Origin: Catelliglobosispora koreensis DSM 44566
Lineage (GTDB): Bacteria > Actinomycetota > Actinomycetes > Mycobacteriales > Micromonosporaceae
DNA: 64,000 nt
Assembly (NCBI RefSeq): GCF_000379685.1
Contig: NZ_KB903289.1
Location: forward strand, 35,543-99,542
Direction: 5' to 3'
This document shows, one piece after another, positions 41,499 to 52,987 of this stretch. Under the pieces are notes generated by a model. The model made no database searches and was not told the DNA's origin. It was given only the letters and a program-made list of their open reading frames with translations. The position numbers and the translations under genes are program-made. Within the stretch, counting starts at the first letter, position 1. Each line of letters opens with the position of its first letter.

Positions 41499-44400
41499 GG
41501 TTCTGCTGTTTGACCATCTTGTGGCACAGGCGGCTAAGAACCCGGACACGATCGCTATCCGGCAGTGGGATGAGACCATCACCTACCGCGAGCTGATCGA
41601 CCGGGCTAGCGCGCTGGCCATCGAGCTGCAAAAGCTAGGTGTCGGCCCGGAAACCCGGGTCGGCCTGTGCGGCCGGCGGGAACCAGGCACGTTGGTCGGG
41701 ATGTTTGGCATCATGCTCGCCGGTGGCGCCTACGTTCCGCTGGACCTGTCGCATCCGGCGGCACGCCGCGACTTCGTCATCACCGACGCCGGGATCACCA
41801 TCGCCGTCGTCGATGACGCCGGAGCGAGTGCCCTGGACGGCACCGGCGTGCGCCTAGTGCGCGAGCCGGGCCGCACCACCGGTGCGGTGCCGCCACCCAA
41901 CAAGGCGACCGGCGCCCACGCCGCCTACGTGCTCTACACCTCTGGGTCGACGGGCACACCCAAAGGCGTTGTCGTGTCGCACCTCAACACGGTCAGCTTC
42001 ATCACCGCCACCGCGCAACAGTTCGCCCTGGACGAAACCACGGTCAGCATTGGGTTTCAGTCACTGGGCTTCGACGTGTCCACCTTCGACATCTTCTGCC
42101 CGCTCATCGTTGGCGGCAGCGTGGCGTTCTTCGGCGACAACGACCGCATCGACCCGGCCCGGCTGCAGCACTTCCTCGAAGAGCACCGCGTCACGTGGGG
42201 CTGGCTGCCGCCAGCGATCCTGCCGCTGGTGGACCCAGACCGGCTGCCCTGCCTGCGTCACATCTTCGCCGGTGGCGAACCGCCCGGCGCCGAACAGGTC
42301 GCCCGCTGGTCAACGGGCGAGCGCCGTTTCCACAACTGGTATGGCCCCACTGAGGCCACGGTCTGCGTCGTCGGCGCCGACCTTGAGGGCGTTTGGGAAC
42401 AGGCACTGCCCATTGGGTACCCCCTAAAGGGTTGCCTGGCTTATATCTTGGATGGCGACCTGAACCTGTGTGCCGATGGAGTGGCCGGGGAGCTGTGCAT
42501 CGGCGGCGTGCAAGTCGCGCGCGGTTATGTCAACCGCCCGGCGCTGACTGCCGATCGTTTTGTCCCCGATCCGTTTAGCGGGGTGCCGGGGGCGAGGCTT
42601 TACCGCACCGGTGACCTTGTCGTGCAGGATCCTGTGCACGGCATCCGTTACCTGGGCCGCCTCGACCGGCAGGTGAAGATCTCTGGTCAGCGGGTCGAGC
42701 TCGGCGAAGTCGAGACGGTGCTGAGTTCGCATCCGCAAGTGGCGCAAGCGATTACCGACGTCGAGCCGGGCCGTGGTGAACTCGTCGCCTACCTCGCCCC
42801 AAGCGACGCTCCGGATCTGGCCGCGCTGCGGGAGTATTGCGCGCATCGGTTGCCGTCCTACATGATCCCGACCCGGGTCGTGGTGCTGGATATGTTGCCG
42901 GTCAACGCGTCCGGCAAGGTTGACGTCAAAGCCCTGCGTGCCATGAACACTCCCGCCGCCGCCGACGAGGCCGCAGAGCACTCGCCGGTCGGTGCGCTAT
43001 GGAGCCGGATTCTGGGCACGCCAATGCCTTCGCCTGGCGACGACTTCTTCGCCTGCGGTGGCCAGTCGATCCTGGCGATGCGGCTCGTCGCGGCGATCCG
43101 GGCCGAACTCGGCCGGGCGGTCACGGTCGAGGATGTCTTTGAGGGCAGAACGGTCGCTGAACTCACCGCCCGCGTGGAGGCCGCACCGGTCACCGGCGTC
43201 AAGGTGAAGGGTGGGCAGCGGCCCGCGCTATCGCCCGCGCAACGGCGCGTGTGGTTTGTGGACCGTCTGGTCCAGGACTCTCCGGCCTACAACATCGCGA
43301 TGGCCGAACGCCTGCACGGACCTCTCGACTACGACGCGTTCACTGCCGCGTTCCGGGCGGTGCTGGCCCGCCACGATGTGTTGCGGTGGCGGTTCCCCGA
43401 CACCGATGGCACCCCGTTCGTGGTTGTCGATCCCGTTCCTGACGACGCCGGGCTGACGATCACTGATCTGGGCCAACCAGAGAAACTCGCTGAAATGCTT
43501 GAGCGGCAAGCCAATCAGCGCTTCGACTTGGCGCGCGACCGGCTGTGGCGCGTTGAGCTCATCCGGCTCGGCGAAACCGAGCATGTGCTGGCCCTTACCG
43601 TGCACCACAACGTGTTCGACGGCTGGTCGCAAGAGGTGCTCTACCAGGATCTCGCTGTCGCTTACGCGCAGGCGGTCACCGGCGCCGAGCCGGTCCTGGA
43701 ACCGTTGCCCGCCAGTTACGCCGACTACGCCAGCTGGCTGCGTGAGCGTGACGAACAGCAGTCGGGGCAAGACCTCACCTGGTGGACGGACCGTCTGGCA
43801 GGTGTGCCCACGGTGCTTGATTTGCCGCGTGACCGTGCCCGGCCACCGGTGCAGACGTTCCGCGGCGCGTCAGCCTCGGCACAGATTCAGCCCGAGGTGG
43901 CCGCCGCCCTGCACGCGCTCGCGGGCAAACTCAACACCACCGCCTATGTGGTGCTGCTGGCGGCTTTCGCTCAGCTGACCCGCCGCCTGACCGGGCAGCG
44001 CGACGTCATCATTGGCGCGCCGGTGGCCGACCGGGGTCACCCCGACTTCGAGCCGATGGTGGGCTTCTGCGTCAACACAGTCCCGATCCGGCTGACCGTC
44101 AACGATGACAACGACTTCGCTGAGCACGTGCGCGCGTGCGGAGACGCGGTGACCTCGGCGCTGGCGCGATCGGACACTCCACTGGAGCGCATCGTCGCCA
44201 CCCTTGGTGCCGAACGGGACCTGAGCCGCAACCCGCTGATTCAGGTGCTGTTCAACATGTACAACTTCGCCCAGCCCAAGCTGACGCTGCCGGGAATCAC
44301 CGCCCGGCCGGAGCGGCCCGGGCTGCCAGGTTCGCTGTTCGACTTCACGCTCTATGTGTCTGAAGACGCTGACGGCTATGGCTTGCAGGCGGTCTACAAC

Positions 44401-46371
44401 CCGGATCTGTTCACCGCCGCACGTGTTGAGGCGATGCTGAGCGGCTACACGCACGTGCTGCGCGAACTCGTCGGCGACCCGGCCCGGCCGGCTGGCGCGG
44501 CGTCGATGCGTGGATCGCTGGCCGGCGCTGATGCCGAGCTTGCGGCGTGGTCCGGAGACGGTGTGCTGGAACGCATAGCGATCCACGATGGTGTTGCCGT
44601 CAGCGGCGGTGACGAGCGACTGTCCTATCAGGACCTTACCGCCCAGCAGCAGCGCGTCGCCGCCGCGATCCGGGCGGCCGGACTGTCAAATGGTGCGGCG
44701 GTTGGCATCCTCTCTAGCCGGGACATCGCCTTGCCAGGGCTCATGCTCGGTGTGCTGGCCAGTGGGGCCCGGTGGGCCATCCTGGACGCGTCGCTGCCCG
44801 AGGCGCGTTTGGTGGCACAAGCGAAAGTGGCTGGCTGCCAAGCACTTCTGGTTTGCCCAGACACCGATATTCCTGATGGGCTGCACGAGCTGCCCGTGAT
44901 CGTGCCCGCGCACGGGACTTCTGCCACGGCTGTCGAGCCTGCCCAACGCGGCTACATTTCGTTCACCTCTGGCACCACCGGCGAGCCCAAGGCCGTGCTC
45001 ACGAACGAAAAACCCTTGGCACACTTCGCCGACTGGTACGCCCGCACGATGAACCTGGGAAAGACAGATCGCTTCGCGCTTCTCGGCGGACTGTCACACG
45101 ACCCGCTGCTGCGCGAGATCTTCACTCCACTCACGACTGGGGCCGTGCTGCACGTCCCGCCTGGCGACTTGGCACGTGACCCGGTGCGCCTGGCTGGATG
45201 GCTTGCCAGTGAACGCATCACCGTGCTGCACGCCACCCCGCAGCTGATCCGGCTCCTGCTGGCGGGCGCCCGCGCGGACCTGCCAGACCTGCGCCTCGTG
45301 GCCATCGGCGGCGATCAGCTGACCCACACCGACGCCGCCCGCATCAGCCGGCTGGCCCCAGCGGCGAAGGTCGTGAACTTCTACGGCACCACCGAAACCC
45401 CGCAGGCGCAGGCGTACCACGTCGTGACACCGGCCGAGAAAGCCGGCCCGGTTCCGGTCGGCCACGGCATCGACGGCGTGCAACTGCTCGTGCTCGGACC
45501 CGAGGGACAGCCCGCCGGAATCGGCGAACTGGGCCGGGTCACCATCCGCAGCCGCTACCTGGCCACCGGATACCTGCGCGACGGTGTGCTGGACCACGAC
45601 AGCACCACCGCACGGTTTGGTGGCAACCACGACGAGGAGGACCGCATGTATGCCACGGGAGACCTCGGACGCTACGAGCCCGACGGTGCGGTCACGTTGG
45701 CCGGCCGCGAAGACGACCAAGTCAAGATCCGCGGCTTCCGGCTTGAGCTCGGTGAGGTCGAAGCGGCTCTGCTGGCTCACCCGCGCGTGCACAGTGCTGC
45801 TGTCATCGCCGATGCCGGCCCGGCCGAGCTCGTGTTGCGTGGGTACGCCGTGGCGTCCGGGCCCGGCCTGACCGCCGAGGCGTTGCGCGACTACCTGGGC
45901 CGGCTGCTCCCGGACTACGCGATGCCAGCCACGCTGATGCTCCTGCCGGTGCTTCCGCTGACCCCCAACGGCAAAGTCGACCGCGCCGCGTTGCCACGCC
46001 CCGTGGCCGGGCCGCCGGAAACCTCCGTTGATGAACCCGATACCCCCACCGAACGGATCGTCGCCGGCGTGTGGCGCGAAGTCCTTGGCCTGCCCCGCAT
46101 CGGGGTCAAAACGAACTTCTTCGAGGCCGGCGGGCACTCCATGGCGATCGTCATGGTCCAGGCCCGGCTGTCCACTTTGCTCGACCGGGAACTCGACATC
46201 GTCGATCTTTTCCGTTTCCCGACTATCCGGGGGTTCGCCGCACACCTAGACGGCACCGCCGCCAAGCCGGGGCTCGACCGGGCCGCACAACGTATCGCGG
46301 CCCGTAAACACCTAACCCGGCGCCGATCAGCAGATAACCGGGGACTCGCCGACGAGAAAGGCAGGCAGTGA
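41491..46371 (+). CDS. NRPS, A-T-C-A-T (two modules, starter A domain)
   Basis: 1626 residues. GTG 41491 lies 5 nt after GGAGG and overlaps the previous stop. A1 (about 10-490) has YTSGSTGTPKG and [11 protein letters not shown]; my reading of its pocket is D-V-F-W-I-A-W-V-C-K, giving an alpha-amino acid of uncertain, perhaps aromatic or bulky, identity. T1 has GGQS (Ser526). The C domain has an intact HHNVFDG (His705-His706). A2 (about 1030-1500) is atypical: SHDPLLREIFTPL and NFYGTTETPQAQAYH resemble the alpha-aminoadipate reductase Lys2 clade rather than standard NRPS A domains. T2 has GGHS (Ser1550). There is no epimerase. Lacking an upstream C domain, A1-T1 probably starts the assembly line. 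The stop overlaps the PKS gene. Confidence 0.93.
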   Translation: MTEVLLFDHLVAQAAKNPDTIAIRQWDETITYRELIDRASALAIELQKLGVGPETRVGLCGRREPGTLVGMFGIMLAGGAYVPLDLSHPAARRDFVITDAGITIAVVDDAGASALDGTGVRLVREPGRTTGAVPPPNKATGAHAAYVLYTSGSTGTPKGVVVSHLNTVSFITATAQQFALDETTVSIGFQSLGFDVSTFDIFCPLIVGGSVAFFGDNDRIDPARLQHFLEEHRVTWGWLPPAILPLVDPDRLPCLRHIFAGGEPPGAEQVARWSTGERRFHNWYGPTEATVCVVGADLEGVWEQALPIGYPLKGCLAYILDGDLNLCADGVAGELCIGGVQVARGYVNRPALTADRFVPDPFSGVPGARLYRTGDLVVQDPVHGIRYLGRLDRQVKISGQRVELGEVETVLSSHPQVAQAITDVEPGRGELVAYLAPSDAPDLAALREYCAHRLPSYMIPTRVVVLDMLPVNASGKVDVKALRAMNTPAAADEAAEHSPVGALWSRILGTPMPSPGDDFFACGGQSILAMRLVAAIRAELGRAVTVEDVFEGRTVAELTARVEAAPVTGVKVKGGQRPALSPAQRRVWFVDRLVQDSPAYNIAMAERLHGPLDYDAFTAAFRAVLARHDVLRWRFPDTDGTPFVVVDPVPDDAGLTITDLGQPEKLAEMLERQANQRFDLARDRLWRVELIRLGETEHVLALTVHHNVFDGWSQEVLYQDLAVAYAQAVTGAEPVLEPLPASYADYASWLRERDEQQSGQDLTWWTDRLAGVPTVLDLPRDRARPPVQTFRGASASAQIQPEVAAALHALAGKLNTTAYVVLLAAFAQLTRRLTGQRDVIIGAPVADRGHPDFEPMVGFCVNTVPIRLTVNDDNDFAEHVRACGDAVTSALARSDTPLERIVATLGAERDLSRNPLIQVLFNMYNFAQPKLTLPGITARPERPGLPGSLFDFTLYVSEDADGYGLQAVYNPDLFTAARVEAMLSGYTHVLRELVGDPARPAGAASMRGSLAGADAELAAWSGDGVLERIAIHDGVAVSGGDERLSYQDLTAQQQRVAAAIRAAGLSNGAAVGILSSRDIALPGLMLGVLASGARWAILDASLPEARLVAQAKVAGCQALLVCPDTDIPDGLHELPVIVPAHGTSATAVEPAQRGYISFTSGTTGEPKAVLTNEKPLAHFADWYARTMNLGKTDRFALLGGLSHDPLLREIFTPLTTGAVLHVPPGDLARDPVRLAGWLASERITVLHATPQLIRLLLAGARADLPDLRLVAIGGDQLTHTDAARISRLAPAAKVVNFYGTTETPQAQAYHVVTPAEKAGPVPVGHGIDGVQLLVLGPEGQPAGIGELGRVTIRSRYLATGYLRDGVLDHDSTTARFGGNHDEEDRMYATGDLGRYEPDGAVTLAGREDDQVKIRGFRLELGEVEAALLAHPRVHSAAVIADAGPAELVLRGYAVASGPGLTAEALRDYLGRLLPDYAMPATLMLLPVLPLTPNGKVDRAALPRPVAGPPETSVDEPDTPTERIVAGVWREVLGLPRIGVKTNFFEAGGHSMAIVMVQARLSTLLDRELDIVDLFRFPTIRGFAAHLDGTAAKPGLDRAAQRIAARKHLTRRRSADNRGLADEKGRQ

Positions 46372-49300
46372 TGCTTGAAGACGCATCAGTGGAACCTATT
46401 GCCATTGTTGGATTGGCCTGCCGGGTGCCGGGTGCCGGATCAGCGGGGCAATTCTGGCGCAACCTTGTCGAAGGTGTGGACGCGCTAAAGCGGTCATCGC
46501 TGGCCGACATGGCCGCGCTTGGAGTCCCCGAATACGACTTGAACGACCCCAACTACGTTCCGGCCGCGTTCGTCCTCGACGATGTCGAAAACTTTGACGC
46601 CGCCTTGTTTGGCATGTCCCGGCGCGAGACCGAGCTGCGCGATCCGCAGCACCGGCTGTTCCTGGAACTCAGCCACACCGCGCTCGAAGACGCCGGCTAC
46701 GACCCGGCCCGCTACGACGGTGAGATCGGTGTTTACGGCGGCATCGGCGGCGACGAATACCAGTGGCGCAATATCCGCCGTAACCCGGCCGTGATGGGTG
46801 CCGCCGGTTCACTGTCGATCCTGACCGGCTGTCACCCCGACTACCTGCCGACGCACGTGTCGTACAACCTGAACCTGCGCGGGCCGAGCATGACCGTCCA
46901 CACCGCCTGCTCGACCACCCTGGTCGCGTTCCACCTGGCGTGTGAGGCGCTGCGCAACGGCGAATGCGACATGGCGCTGACCGGTGGCGCGTCCATCGAG
47001 TTGCCGCACGGCTGGGGCTACAGCTTCGCCGACGGCGGCATCATGTCACCCGACGGGCACACCCGTACGTTCGACGAATCCTCCGCCGGCACCGTGTGGT
47101 CAAGCGGCGGCGGTGTGGTCGTCCTCAAGCGGCTGTCTGACGCGATCGCCGACGGCGACAACATCCGCGCGATCGTGCGCGGCAGCGCGGTCACCAACGA
47201 CGGCGCCGACAAGGTCGGCTTCTCCGCTCCGGGCATGGAAGGCCAGACAACCGTTATCGCCCAGGCACTCGGCATCGCCGAAGTCGACCCGCGCTCGGTG
47301 TCCTATGTGGAGGCACATGGCACGGCCACCGGTCTCGGGGACACGATCGAGGTCGCCGCGCTCACGAGCGTCTTCAGCCAGAACACTGACGAGACCGGCT
47401 GGTGTGGCCTGGGCTCGGTCAAAACCAACATCGGGCACCTCGGCCCGGTCGCCGGAATCGCCGGCGTCATCAAAACCACGATGGCGCTGGAGAACCGGCT
47501 GATCCCACCGAGCCTGCACTTCGAGCGCCCCAACCCGAAGCTGGGCCTCGACTCCAGCCCGTTCTACGTCAACTCGACTTTGTCGAAATGGGAAGCGCCG
47601 GGCGGGCCGCTGCGCGCGGGCGTCAGCTCGTTTGGCATCGGCGGCACCAACGCCCACGCCGTGCTGGAACAAGCACCCGAGATCGCCCGCGAGCGCCACG
47701 CCACTCGCGCGAGTCAGCTGCTGCAAGTCTCCGCGCACACCGACACGGCGCTTTCGGCACTGGCGGAACGGCTTTCAGCCCACCTAGCGGCCAACCCGAG
47801 TCTCGATCTGGCCGACGTCGCCTATACCCTGCGGGTGGGCCGCAAGGAACACGCCCACCGCACCGCTGTTGTCGCCTCAACCGCCACCGAGGCCGCGGCC
47901 GCTCTGGCGGACCGCAAACGGCGCGTCAACGGCAACGCGACGGCCCGCCCACGCGTCGCGTTCCTCCTTTCTGGACAAGGCGCGCAGTATGCCGGAATGG
48001 GCGCGCAACTTTACCGCGAAGAGCCCGTGTTCCAGGCCGCCATCGACGAATGCGTCGCACACCTCGACGCCGTGTTCGGCCGCGAACTGCTGGGCCTGCT
48101 GACCGAAAGCCAGCCGGGCGACGAGGCAGCCAACGCACGCCTGGCGCAAACCGAAATGACGCAGCCGGCCCTGTTCGTCATCGAATACGCCCTAGCCCAG
48201 CTGTGGAAGTCCTGGGGCGTCAGCCCTTCGGCGATGATCGGCCACTCCGTCGGCGAATACGTCGCCGCGACGCTGGCCGGTGTGTTCAGCGTCGGCGACG
48301 CGCTGCGCCTGGTCGCGGCACGCGGGCGGCTCATGCAGTCCATGCCTGCCGGGTCGATGCTGGCCGTGCGGCTGGAGGAAAGCGAACTCATTAAGCGGCT
48401 GCCTGAGGGCATCTCCATCGCCACCATCAATGGGCCGATGGCCTGCGTCGTGGCTGGGCCGACCCCGCTGATCGACAGTTTCGCCGCCACCTTGGACAGT
48501 GAAGGCGTTGGCAGCAAAGCACTGCGCACCTCGCACGCGTTCCACTCGCCCATGATGGAACCGATCCTGGCCGAGTTCCGCGAGCTCGCCGCCGGAGTGC
48601 AACGGCACGCCCCATCGGCGGCGTTCCTGTCCAACGTCACCGGCACCTGGATGACGGCCGAAGACGCCACCGACCCGTCCTACTGGGCCAAGCATCTGCG
48701 CGAAGCCGTCCGGTTTGGAGACTGTGTCGCCACGCTGCTGTCTGACGGTGACTGGCTGCTGGTCGAGTGCGGCCCCGGCCGTCAGCTCGCCGGCCTGGCC
48801 CGCATGCACACCCCACGCGAGGCCATCGCACCGCTGGCGAGCCTGCCCGCGCCGGGGGAGAAGAAGACCGACCTGGAAACCCTTTACGCGGCCGCCGGTC
48901 AGCTGTGGGCGGCCGGGATCGCGCTGAACGCCAAGACCTTCGGCGACCACGGCTACCGCGTGCCGCTCGTGCCCTACCCCTATGAGCGCAAGCGTTACTG
49001 GGTCGACCCCATCATCCCCGAGGGCATGGACGAGCCACGCCCCGAACCGATTGGCCCCCGCTCGGTCGACCAGTGGTTCACCCTGCCGGTCTGGAAGCAA
49101 ACCCTGGCCGCCGCGCGCGTTCCAGCCGCCGCCAAGTACCTCGTCTTCAGTGCCGGGCAGGCCGGAGAGCAACTCGCGAAGGAGTTGCGGGCCGCCGGCT
49201 CACAGGTCATTGAGATCAAACCCAGCAGTGGGTACGCCGAAGAGCCCGGCCGTTTCCACGTGCGCCCCGGTGAGCGAGCCGACTACGACTCGCTCGTGAG

Positions 49301-51854
49301 CACCCTTGCCGCGCAAGAGGATCCGCCAACGCACGTCGTGCACGCCTGGGCCCTCGATGACGAGCTGGCCGCCGGCGACCCCGACCGTGCCTGGCAGGCG
49401 CAAGACAACGGCTTCTTCAGCCTGCTCAACCTCGTGCAGGCGGTCGCCGCCGCACAACTGACCGTCCACATTGACGTGCTGACCATCGGCACCCAAGACG
49501 TGACCGGCACTGACGCCACCCGTCCCGAGCACGCGACCGTCGCCGGCATCGCCAAGGTCGTGCCGCTGGAATCGCCCACGGTCACCGTGCGCCACATCGA
49601 CCTCGGCGCCTCCAGCGATCTGAAGGCCGCGTTCGGCGAACTAGCGTCCGAAACAGGTGCCGTCTCGGTCGCCCTGCGGGCGGGACGGCGCTGGGTCCAG
49701 GACTACGAACAGGCTCACGTGCCCGAGACTGAGCAAACCGGACTGCGCCACCTCGGCGTCTACCTCATCACCGGTGGTCTCGGCGGCCTGGGCATCACGC
49801 TGGCCGAAGACCTGGCGGAGAAGTTCGCCGCCCGGCTCGTGCTGCTGGCTCGCTCACCGCTGCCTCCGCGCGAGGAGTGGAACAACTACGTGAGCATCCA
49901 CGGCGCCTCAGACCGCATCGGGCGGGCCATCACGGCCGTGCGGCGCATGGAAGCCGCTGGCGCCCAGGTGCTCGTGCTCGCCGCCGATGTGACCCGCGTT
50001 TCGGATCTGCAGGCGGTCCGTGAGCGTACCCTCGCCGAATTTGGCCGTCTCGACGGCATCATCCACGCTGCCGGTGTCGCCGGTGGCGGGATGGCCGAGG
50101 TCAAGGAACGCGCCGTCGCCGAAACCGTGCTGGCCCCGAAGATCCGGGGAACCCTTGCCCTGCAACAGGTTTTCGCCGACCTGCCAATGGACTTCGTCGC
50201 CCTGTTCTCGTCGGTGACCGCGGTCGCCGGTGGCTTCGGGCAGGTCGACTACTGTGCTGCCAACAACTTCCTCGACAGCTTCGCCCGCGGTGCCCACGGC
50301 TTCAACGCCCAGGTCACCTCCATGAACTGGGGCGGCTGGCTAGAGGTCGGCATGGCCGCCGAAGTCGTTGCCCCGCAAGCCTTCCGGGCGCTGCAGCGCG
50401 GCGACCGGGTCGCCGCGGTCGAGCACCCCGTGATCACCTCACGGCACACCGGCGAAGCCGGGCAGCCCGGCTGGGCCAGTGGTGTCGTGGCACCGGCCAC
50501 CCACTGGGTGCTCGATGAGCACCGGATCTCCGGCGTGCCCGTCATGCCCGGCACCGGCCAGCTCGAAACCGTGCGGGCCGCGTTCGCTTCCGTGTCACCA
50601 GGCGCAGCGGGCCAATGCGTGGAACTGCGCGATGTCGTGTTCCTGCAACCGATGGCGGTCTCCGACGGCGGCGCGGCCGAGCTGCGGGTCGAATTCAGCG
50701 ATGGCACCGACGGCCTGGACTTCCAGGTCATCAGCGTGACCGCCGGCGCGACCGTCACCCACGTGCGCGGCACCGTGCGCTGGACCGAACCAGCCGCGGC
50801 CACCACCGTCGACATCGAAACCGTGCGCGCGAAATGTGCTCTGGCCACTTACGACATTGATGCCGAAGGCGACCGGTCAAAGTCGGGGATCCTCACCTTC
50901 GGGCCGCGCTGGGCTAGCCTGCGCCGCATCGATGTCGGTTCGGAAGAACAGCTCGCGTTTCTGGAAGCACCGGCACCGGTGCTGGCCGATCTGGACCGCT
51001 GGGTGCTGCACCCGGCGCTGCTCGACGTCGCGACCGCGTTCGCTCGCGGCACTGGCGAAGGCCAGTATCTGCCCATGGGCTACGGGCGTTTGCTCGTGCG
51101 CGGTGCACTGCCGGCGCGGCTCTACAGCCACCTGCGCCAACACCCCAGTGTCAACAGCGAAATCGTGTCCGCCGACCTGGCGCTCTACGACGAGGCCGGG
51201 CAGGAACTGGTCACGATCAGCGACTTCATGTTGCGGCGCATCGACGGTGACGCGATGAGCGAGAACATGCAAGGCGTCGGGCACACGGTCGCCGCCGTGC
51301 CGGAGGCCGCCGCTTCGACCGCGTCTGGCATCGGCCGCGCCGATGGGGCAGAGGCGTTCCGGCGGGCGCTGGGCCGCGATCTGGGCCGTCAGGTCGTCAT
51401 CACGGCACAGCCGCTGCACCGGGTCCTGGCCGGTGTCGCCGGCCTAACGCAGGAAACCGTCATCGACGACCTCGCCGAGGCCGGACCGTCCGGAGCGTCC
51501 ACATCGGAGCGCGAAGGCTACATCGCCCCGCGCACCGAGGCCGAAGCGAAACTGGCCGCGGTCTGGGGTGCGGTGCTCGGTGTCGACGCGGTCAGCGCCG
51601 AAGACGACTTCTTCGAACTTGGCGGCAATTCCCTGATCGCCGTGCAGCTGATCTCACAGATCCGCAAGACGGCCGGAGTGAAGCTGCCGCTGCGCAGTTT
51701 GTTCGAGGCACCCACGGTCGCGGGCATGGCCCGGCTCGTGGAAGGCCTCAAAACTGAGGAACAAGGCCCACCGGCCATCACCTCAGCCATCCCACGGTTG
51801 CCTAGGCCACGCAGCACCGAGACCACTGTTGACGCCACGAGGAGCACCATATGA
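46368..51854 (+). CDS. Type I PKS, KS-AT-KR-DH-ACP
   Basis: 1828 residues; GTG 46368 or the adjacent ATG 46371 is the start. KS: Cys181 in [28 protein letters not shown]: Ser627 in GHSVGEY and specificity motif HAFH at 723-726, predicting malonyl-CoA. KR: nucleotide motif TGGLGGLG (from 1135), active Tyr1295 in [13 protein letters not shown]; it lacks the LDD of B-type ketoreductases. Then comes a DH: H1385 in [10 protein letters not shown] and Asp1553 in LHPALLDVA. The short segment normally found right after KR (AFRRAL...[13 protein letters not shown]) appears after the DH. ACP: Ser1755 in FELGGNSL. The order KR then DH is unusual. It would add one C2 unit, reduced to an enoyl form if both domains work. 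No ER domain. Confidence 0.93.
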   Translation: MMLEDASVEPIAIVGLACRVPGAGSAGQFWRNLVEGVDALKRSSLADMAALGVPEYDLNDPNYVPAAFVLDDVENFDAALFGMSRRETELRDPQHRLFLELSHTALEDAGYDPARYDGEIGVYGGIGGDEYQWRNIRRNPAVMGAAGSLSILTGCHPDYLPTHVSYNLNLRGPSMTVHTACSTTLVAFHLACEALRNGECDMALTGGASIELPHGWGYSFADGGIMSPDGHTRTFDESSAGTVWSSGGGVVVLKRLSDAIADGDNIRAIVRGSAVTNDGADKVGFSAPGMEGQTTVIAQALGIAEVDPRSVSYVEAHGTATGLGDTIEVAALTSVFSQNTDETGWCGLGSVKTNIGHLGPVAGIAGVIKTTMALENRLIPPSLHFERPNPKLGLDSSPFYVNSTLSKWEAPGGPLRAGVSSFGIGGTNAHAVLEQAPEIARERHATRASQLLQVSAHTDTALSALAERLSAHLAANPSLDLADVAYTLRVGRKEHAHRTAVVASTATEAAAALADRKRRVNGNATARPRVAFLLSGQGAQYAGMGAQLYREEPVFQAAIDECVAHLDAVFGRELLGLLTESQPGDEAANARLAQTEMTQPALFVIEYALAQLWKSWGVSPSAMIGHSVGEYVAATLAGVFSVGDALRLVAARGRLMQSMPAGSMLAVRLEESELIKRLPEGISIATINGPMACVVAGPTPLIDSFAATLDSEGVGSKALRTSHAFHSPMMEPILAEFRELAAGVQRHAPSAAFLSNVTGTWMTAEDATDPSYWAKHLREAVRFGDCVATLLSDGDWLLVECGPGRQLAGLARMHTPREAIAPLASLPAPGEKKTDLETLYAAAGQLWAAGIALNAKTFGDHGYRVPLVPYPYERKRYWVDPIIPEGMDEPRPEPIGPRSVDQWFTLPVWKQTLAAARVPAAAKYLVFSAGQAGEQLAKELRAAGSQVIEIKPSSGYAEEPGRFHVRPGERADYDSLVSTLAAQEDPPTHVVHAWALDDELAAGDPDRAWQAQDNGFFSLLNLVQAVAAAQLTVHIDVLTIGTQDVTGTDATRPEHATVAGIAKVVPLESPTVTVRHIDLGASSDLKAAFGELASETGAVSVALRAGRRWVQDYEQAHVPETEQTGLRHLGVYLITGGLGGLGITLAEDLAEKFAARLVLLARSPLPPREEWNNYVSIHGASDRIGRAITAVRRMEAAGAQVLVLAADVTRVSDLQAVRERTLAEFGRLDGIIHAAGVAGGGMAEVKERAVAETVLAPKIRGTLALQQVFADLPMDFVALFSSVTAVAGGFGQVDYCAANNFLDSFARGAHGFNAQVTSMNWGGWLEVGMAAEVVAPQAFRALQRGDRVAAVEHPVITSRHTGEAGQPGWASGVVAPATHWVLDEHRISGVPVMPGTGQLETVRAAFASVSPGAAGQCVELRDVVFLQPMAVSDGGAAELRVEFSDGTDGLDFQVISVTAGATVTHVRGTVRWTEPAAATTVDIETVRAKCALATYDIDAEGDRSKSGILTFGPRWASLRRIDVGSEEQLAFLEAPAPVLADLDRWVLHPALLDVATAFARGTGEGQYLPMGYGRLLVRGALPARLYSHLRQHPSVNSEIVSADLALYDEAGQELVTISDFMLRRIDGDAMSENMQGVGHTVAAVPEAAASTASGIGRADGAEAFRRALGRDLGRQVVITAQPLHRVLAGVAGLTQETVIDDLAEAGPSGASTSEREGYIAPRTEAEAKLAAVWGAVLGVDAVSAEDDFFELGGNSLIAVQLISQIRKTAGVKLPLRSLFEAPTVAGMARLVEGLKTEEQGPPAITSAIPRLPRPRSTETTVDATRSTI

Positions 51855-52027
51855 GCGAGCCCCGGTTCACCGTCGTCCGCAACGACGAGGAGCAGTACTC
51901 GATCTGGGCGGCAGGCCGCGACCTGCCCGCGGGCTGGACCGCCGTTGGTTTCGAAGGCACTAAAGACGAGTGCCTAGCGCATATCGAGACCGTGTGGACA
52001 GACATGCGTCCCCTCAGTGTGCGTTAG
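51851..52027 (+). CDS. MbtH-like protein
   Basis: 58 residues from ATG 51851 (ATGA overlap with the PKS). It matches the MbtH chaperone family: [24 protein letters not shown] and [20 protein letters not shown], with the conserved tryptophans. The usual SxWP has Ala in place of Pro (SIWAA). MbtH proteins bind A domains and make them soluble and active; the A domains in the flanking NRPS genes are the likely partners. Nine nucleotides separate it from the dioxygenase gene. Confidence 0.96.
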   Translation: MSEPRFTVVRNDEEQYSIWAAGRDLPAGWTAVGFEGTKDECLAHIETVWTDMRPLSVR

Positions 52028-52036
52028 GAGAAACCG

Positions 52037-52987
52037 ATGACAGACAACACTTTGCCGTTGGTGATCTCGGCTGAGGGACCCTCGGGCTCACTGCCCGACC
52101 TCATCGCCGAGCACCACGATGAGTTCACCTCAGCGCTGGCCAGCCACGGAGCGCTGCTGTTTCGCGGTTTCGAGGTCGGCGGCGTCGACGGATTCAGCGA
52201 CGTGGTCAAAAGCTTCTCCGGCCAGGCCCTGACCTACACCGAGCGTTCGTCACCGCGCAGCACCATCAAAGGCGACGTGTACACGTCGACCGACTATCCG
52301 CCGGATGAGGAAATCTTCCTGCACAACGAGAATTCCTATCAGGCCAGCTGGCCGCTGACGCTGTTCTTCTACTGTGTGGAGCCTCCGCACAGCCTTGGTG
52401 CCACGCCACTGGCCGACATCCGCCAGGTGTACAACAACATCGACCCGGCGGTACGCGAGGAGTTCGCCCGCCGCCGGTGGATGCTCGTGCGCAACTTCTA
52501 CAGCGACTTCGGCACCTCGTGGCAATACGTCTTCAACACTGACGACCGCGATGAGGTTGAGGCTTACTGTGCCGCCAACGGCATCGCGACCGAGTGGCAC
52601 GGCAAGGACAACCTGCGTACCAGGACGGTCCGTGACGCGATCCATCTGCGTCCCGGCAGCGATGTGCCCCGCTGGTTCAACCACGCCACCTTCTTCCACG
52701 TCACGTCGATGCCGGCCGATGTGCAGGAAGCGCTCGTGGACATGCTCGGTGCCGACGGGCTGCCGTCGAACACCTATTACGGCGACGGCGGGGAAATCGA
52801 TCCGTCGACAATGGAGCATCTGCGGGCGGCCTACCGTCAGGCGACGACGCGGTTCGACTATCACCGTGACGACGTCGTGGTGGTGGACAACATGACCGCG
52901 GCGCACGGGCGTGAGCCGTTCACCGGTCCCCGCAAGATCGCCGTCGCGATGGCTGACGCGTATGCCCCCGGAAAGGATTCAGCGTGA
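52037..52987 (+). CDS. TauD/TfdA-family Fe(II)/2-oxoglutarate dioxygenase (SyrP/AsnO-like)
   Basis: 316 residues from ATG 52037 with AGGAG upstream. Iron ligands are His96 and Glu98 (HNENSY) and His290 (AAHGRE); the Arg in GPRKI should bind 2-oxoglutarate. ERSSPRSTIKGDVYTSTDYPP and FLHNENSYQASWPLTLFFYC match the branch found in NRPS clusters that beta-hydroxylates Asp or Asn, either free or bound to a carrier. The next A domain reads as Asn/Asp, so beta-hydroxy-Asn/Asp is the natural prediction. GTGA overlap with the next NRPS. Confidence 0.9.
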   Translation: MTDNTLPLVISAEGPSGSLPDLIAEHHDEFTSALASHGALLFRGFEVGGVDGFSDVVKSFSGQALTYTERSSPRSTIKGDVYTSTDYPPDEEIFLHNENSYQASWPLTLFFYCVEPPHSLGATPLADIRQVYNNIDPAVREEFARRRWMLVRNFYSDFGTSWQYVFNTDDRDEVEAYCAANGIATEWHGKDNLRTRTVRDAIHLRPGSDVPRWFNHATFFHVTSMPADVQEALVDMLGADGLPSNTYYGDGGEIDPSTMEHLRAAYRQATTRFDYHRDDVVVVDNMTAAHGREPFTGPRKIAVAMADAYAPGKDSA

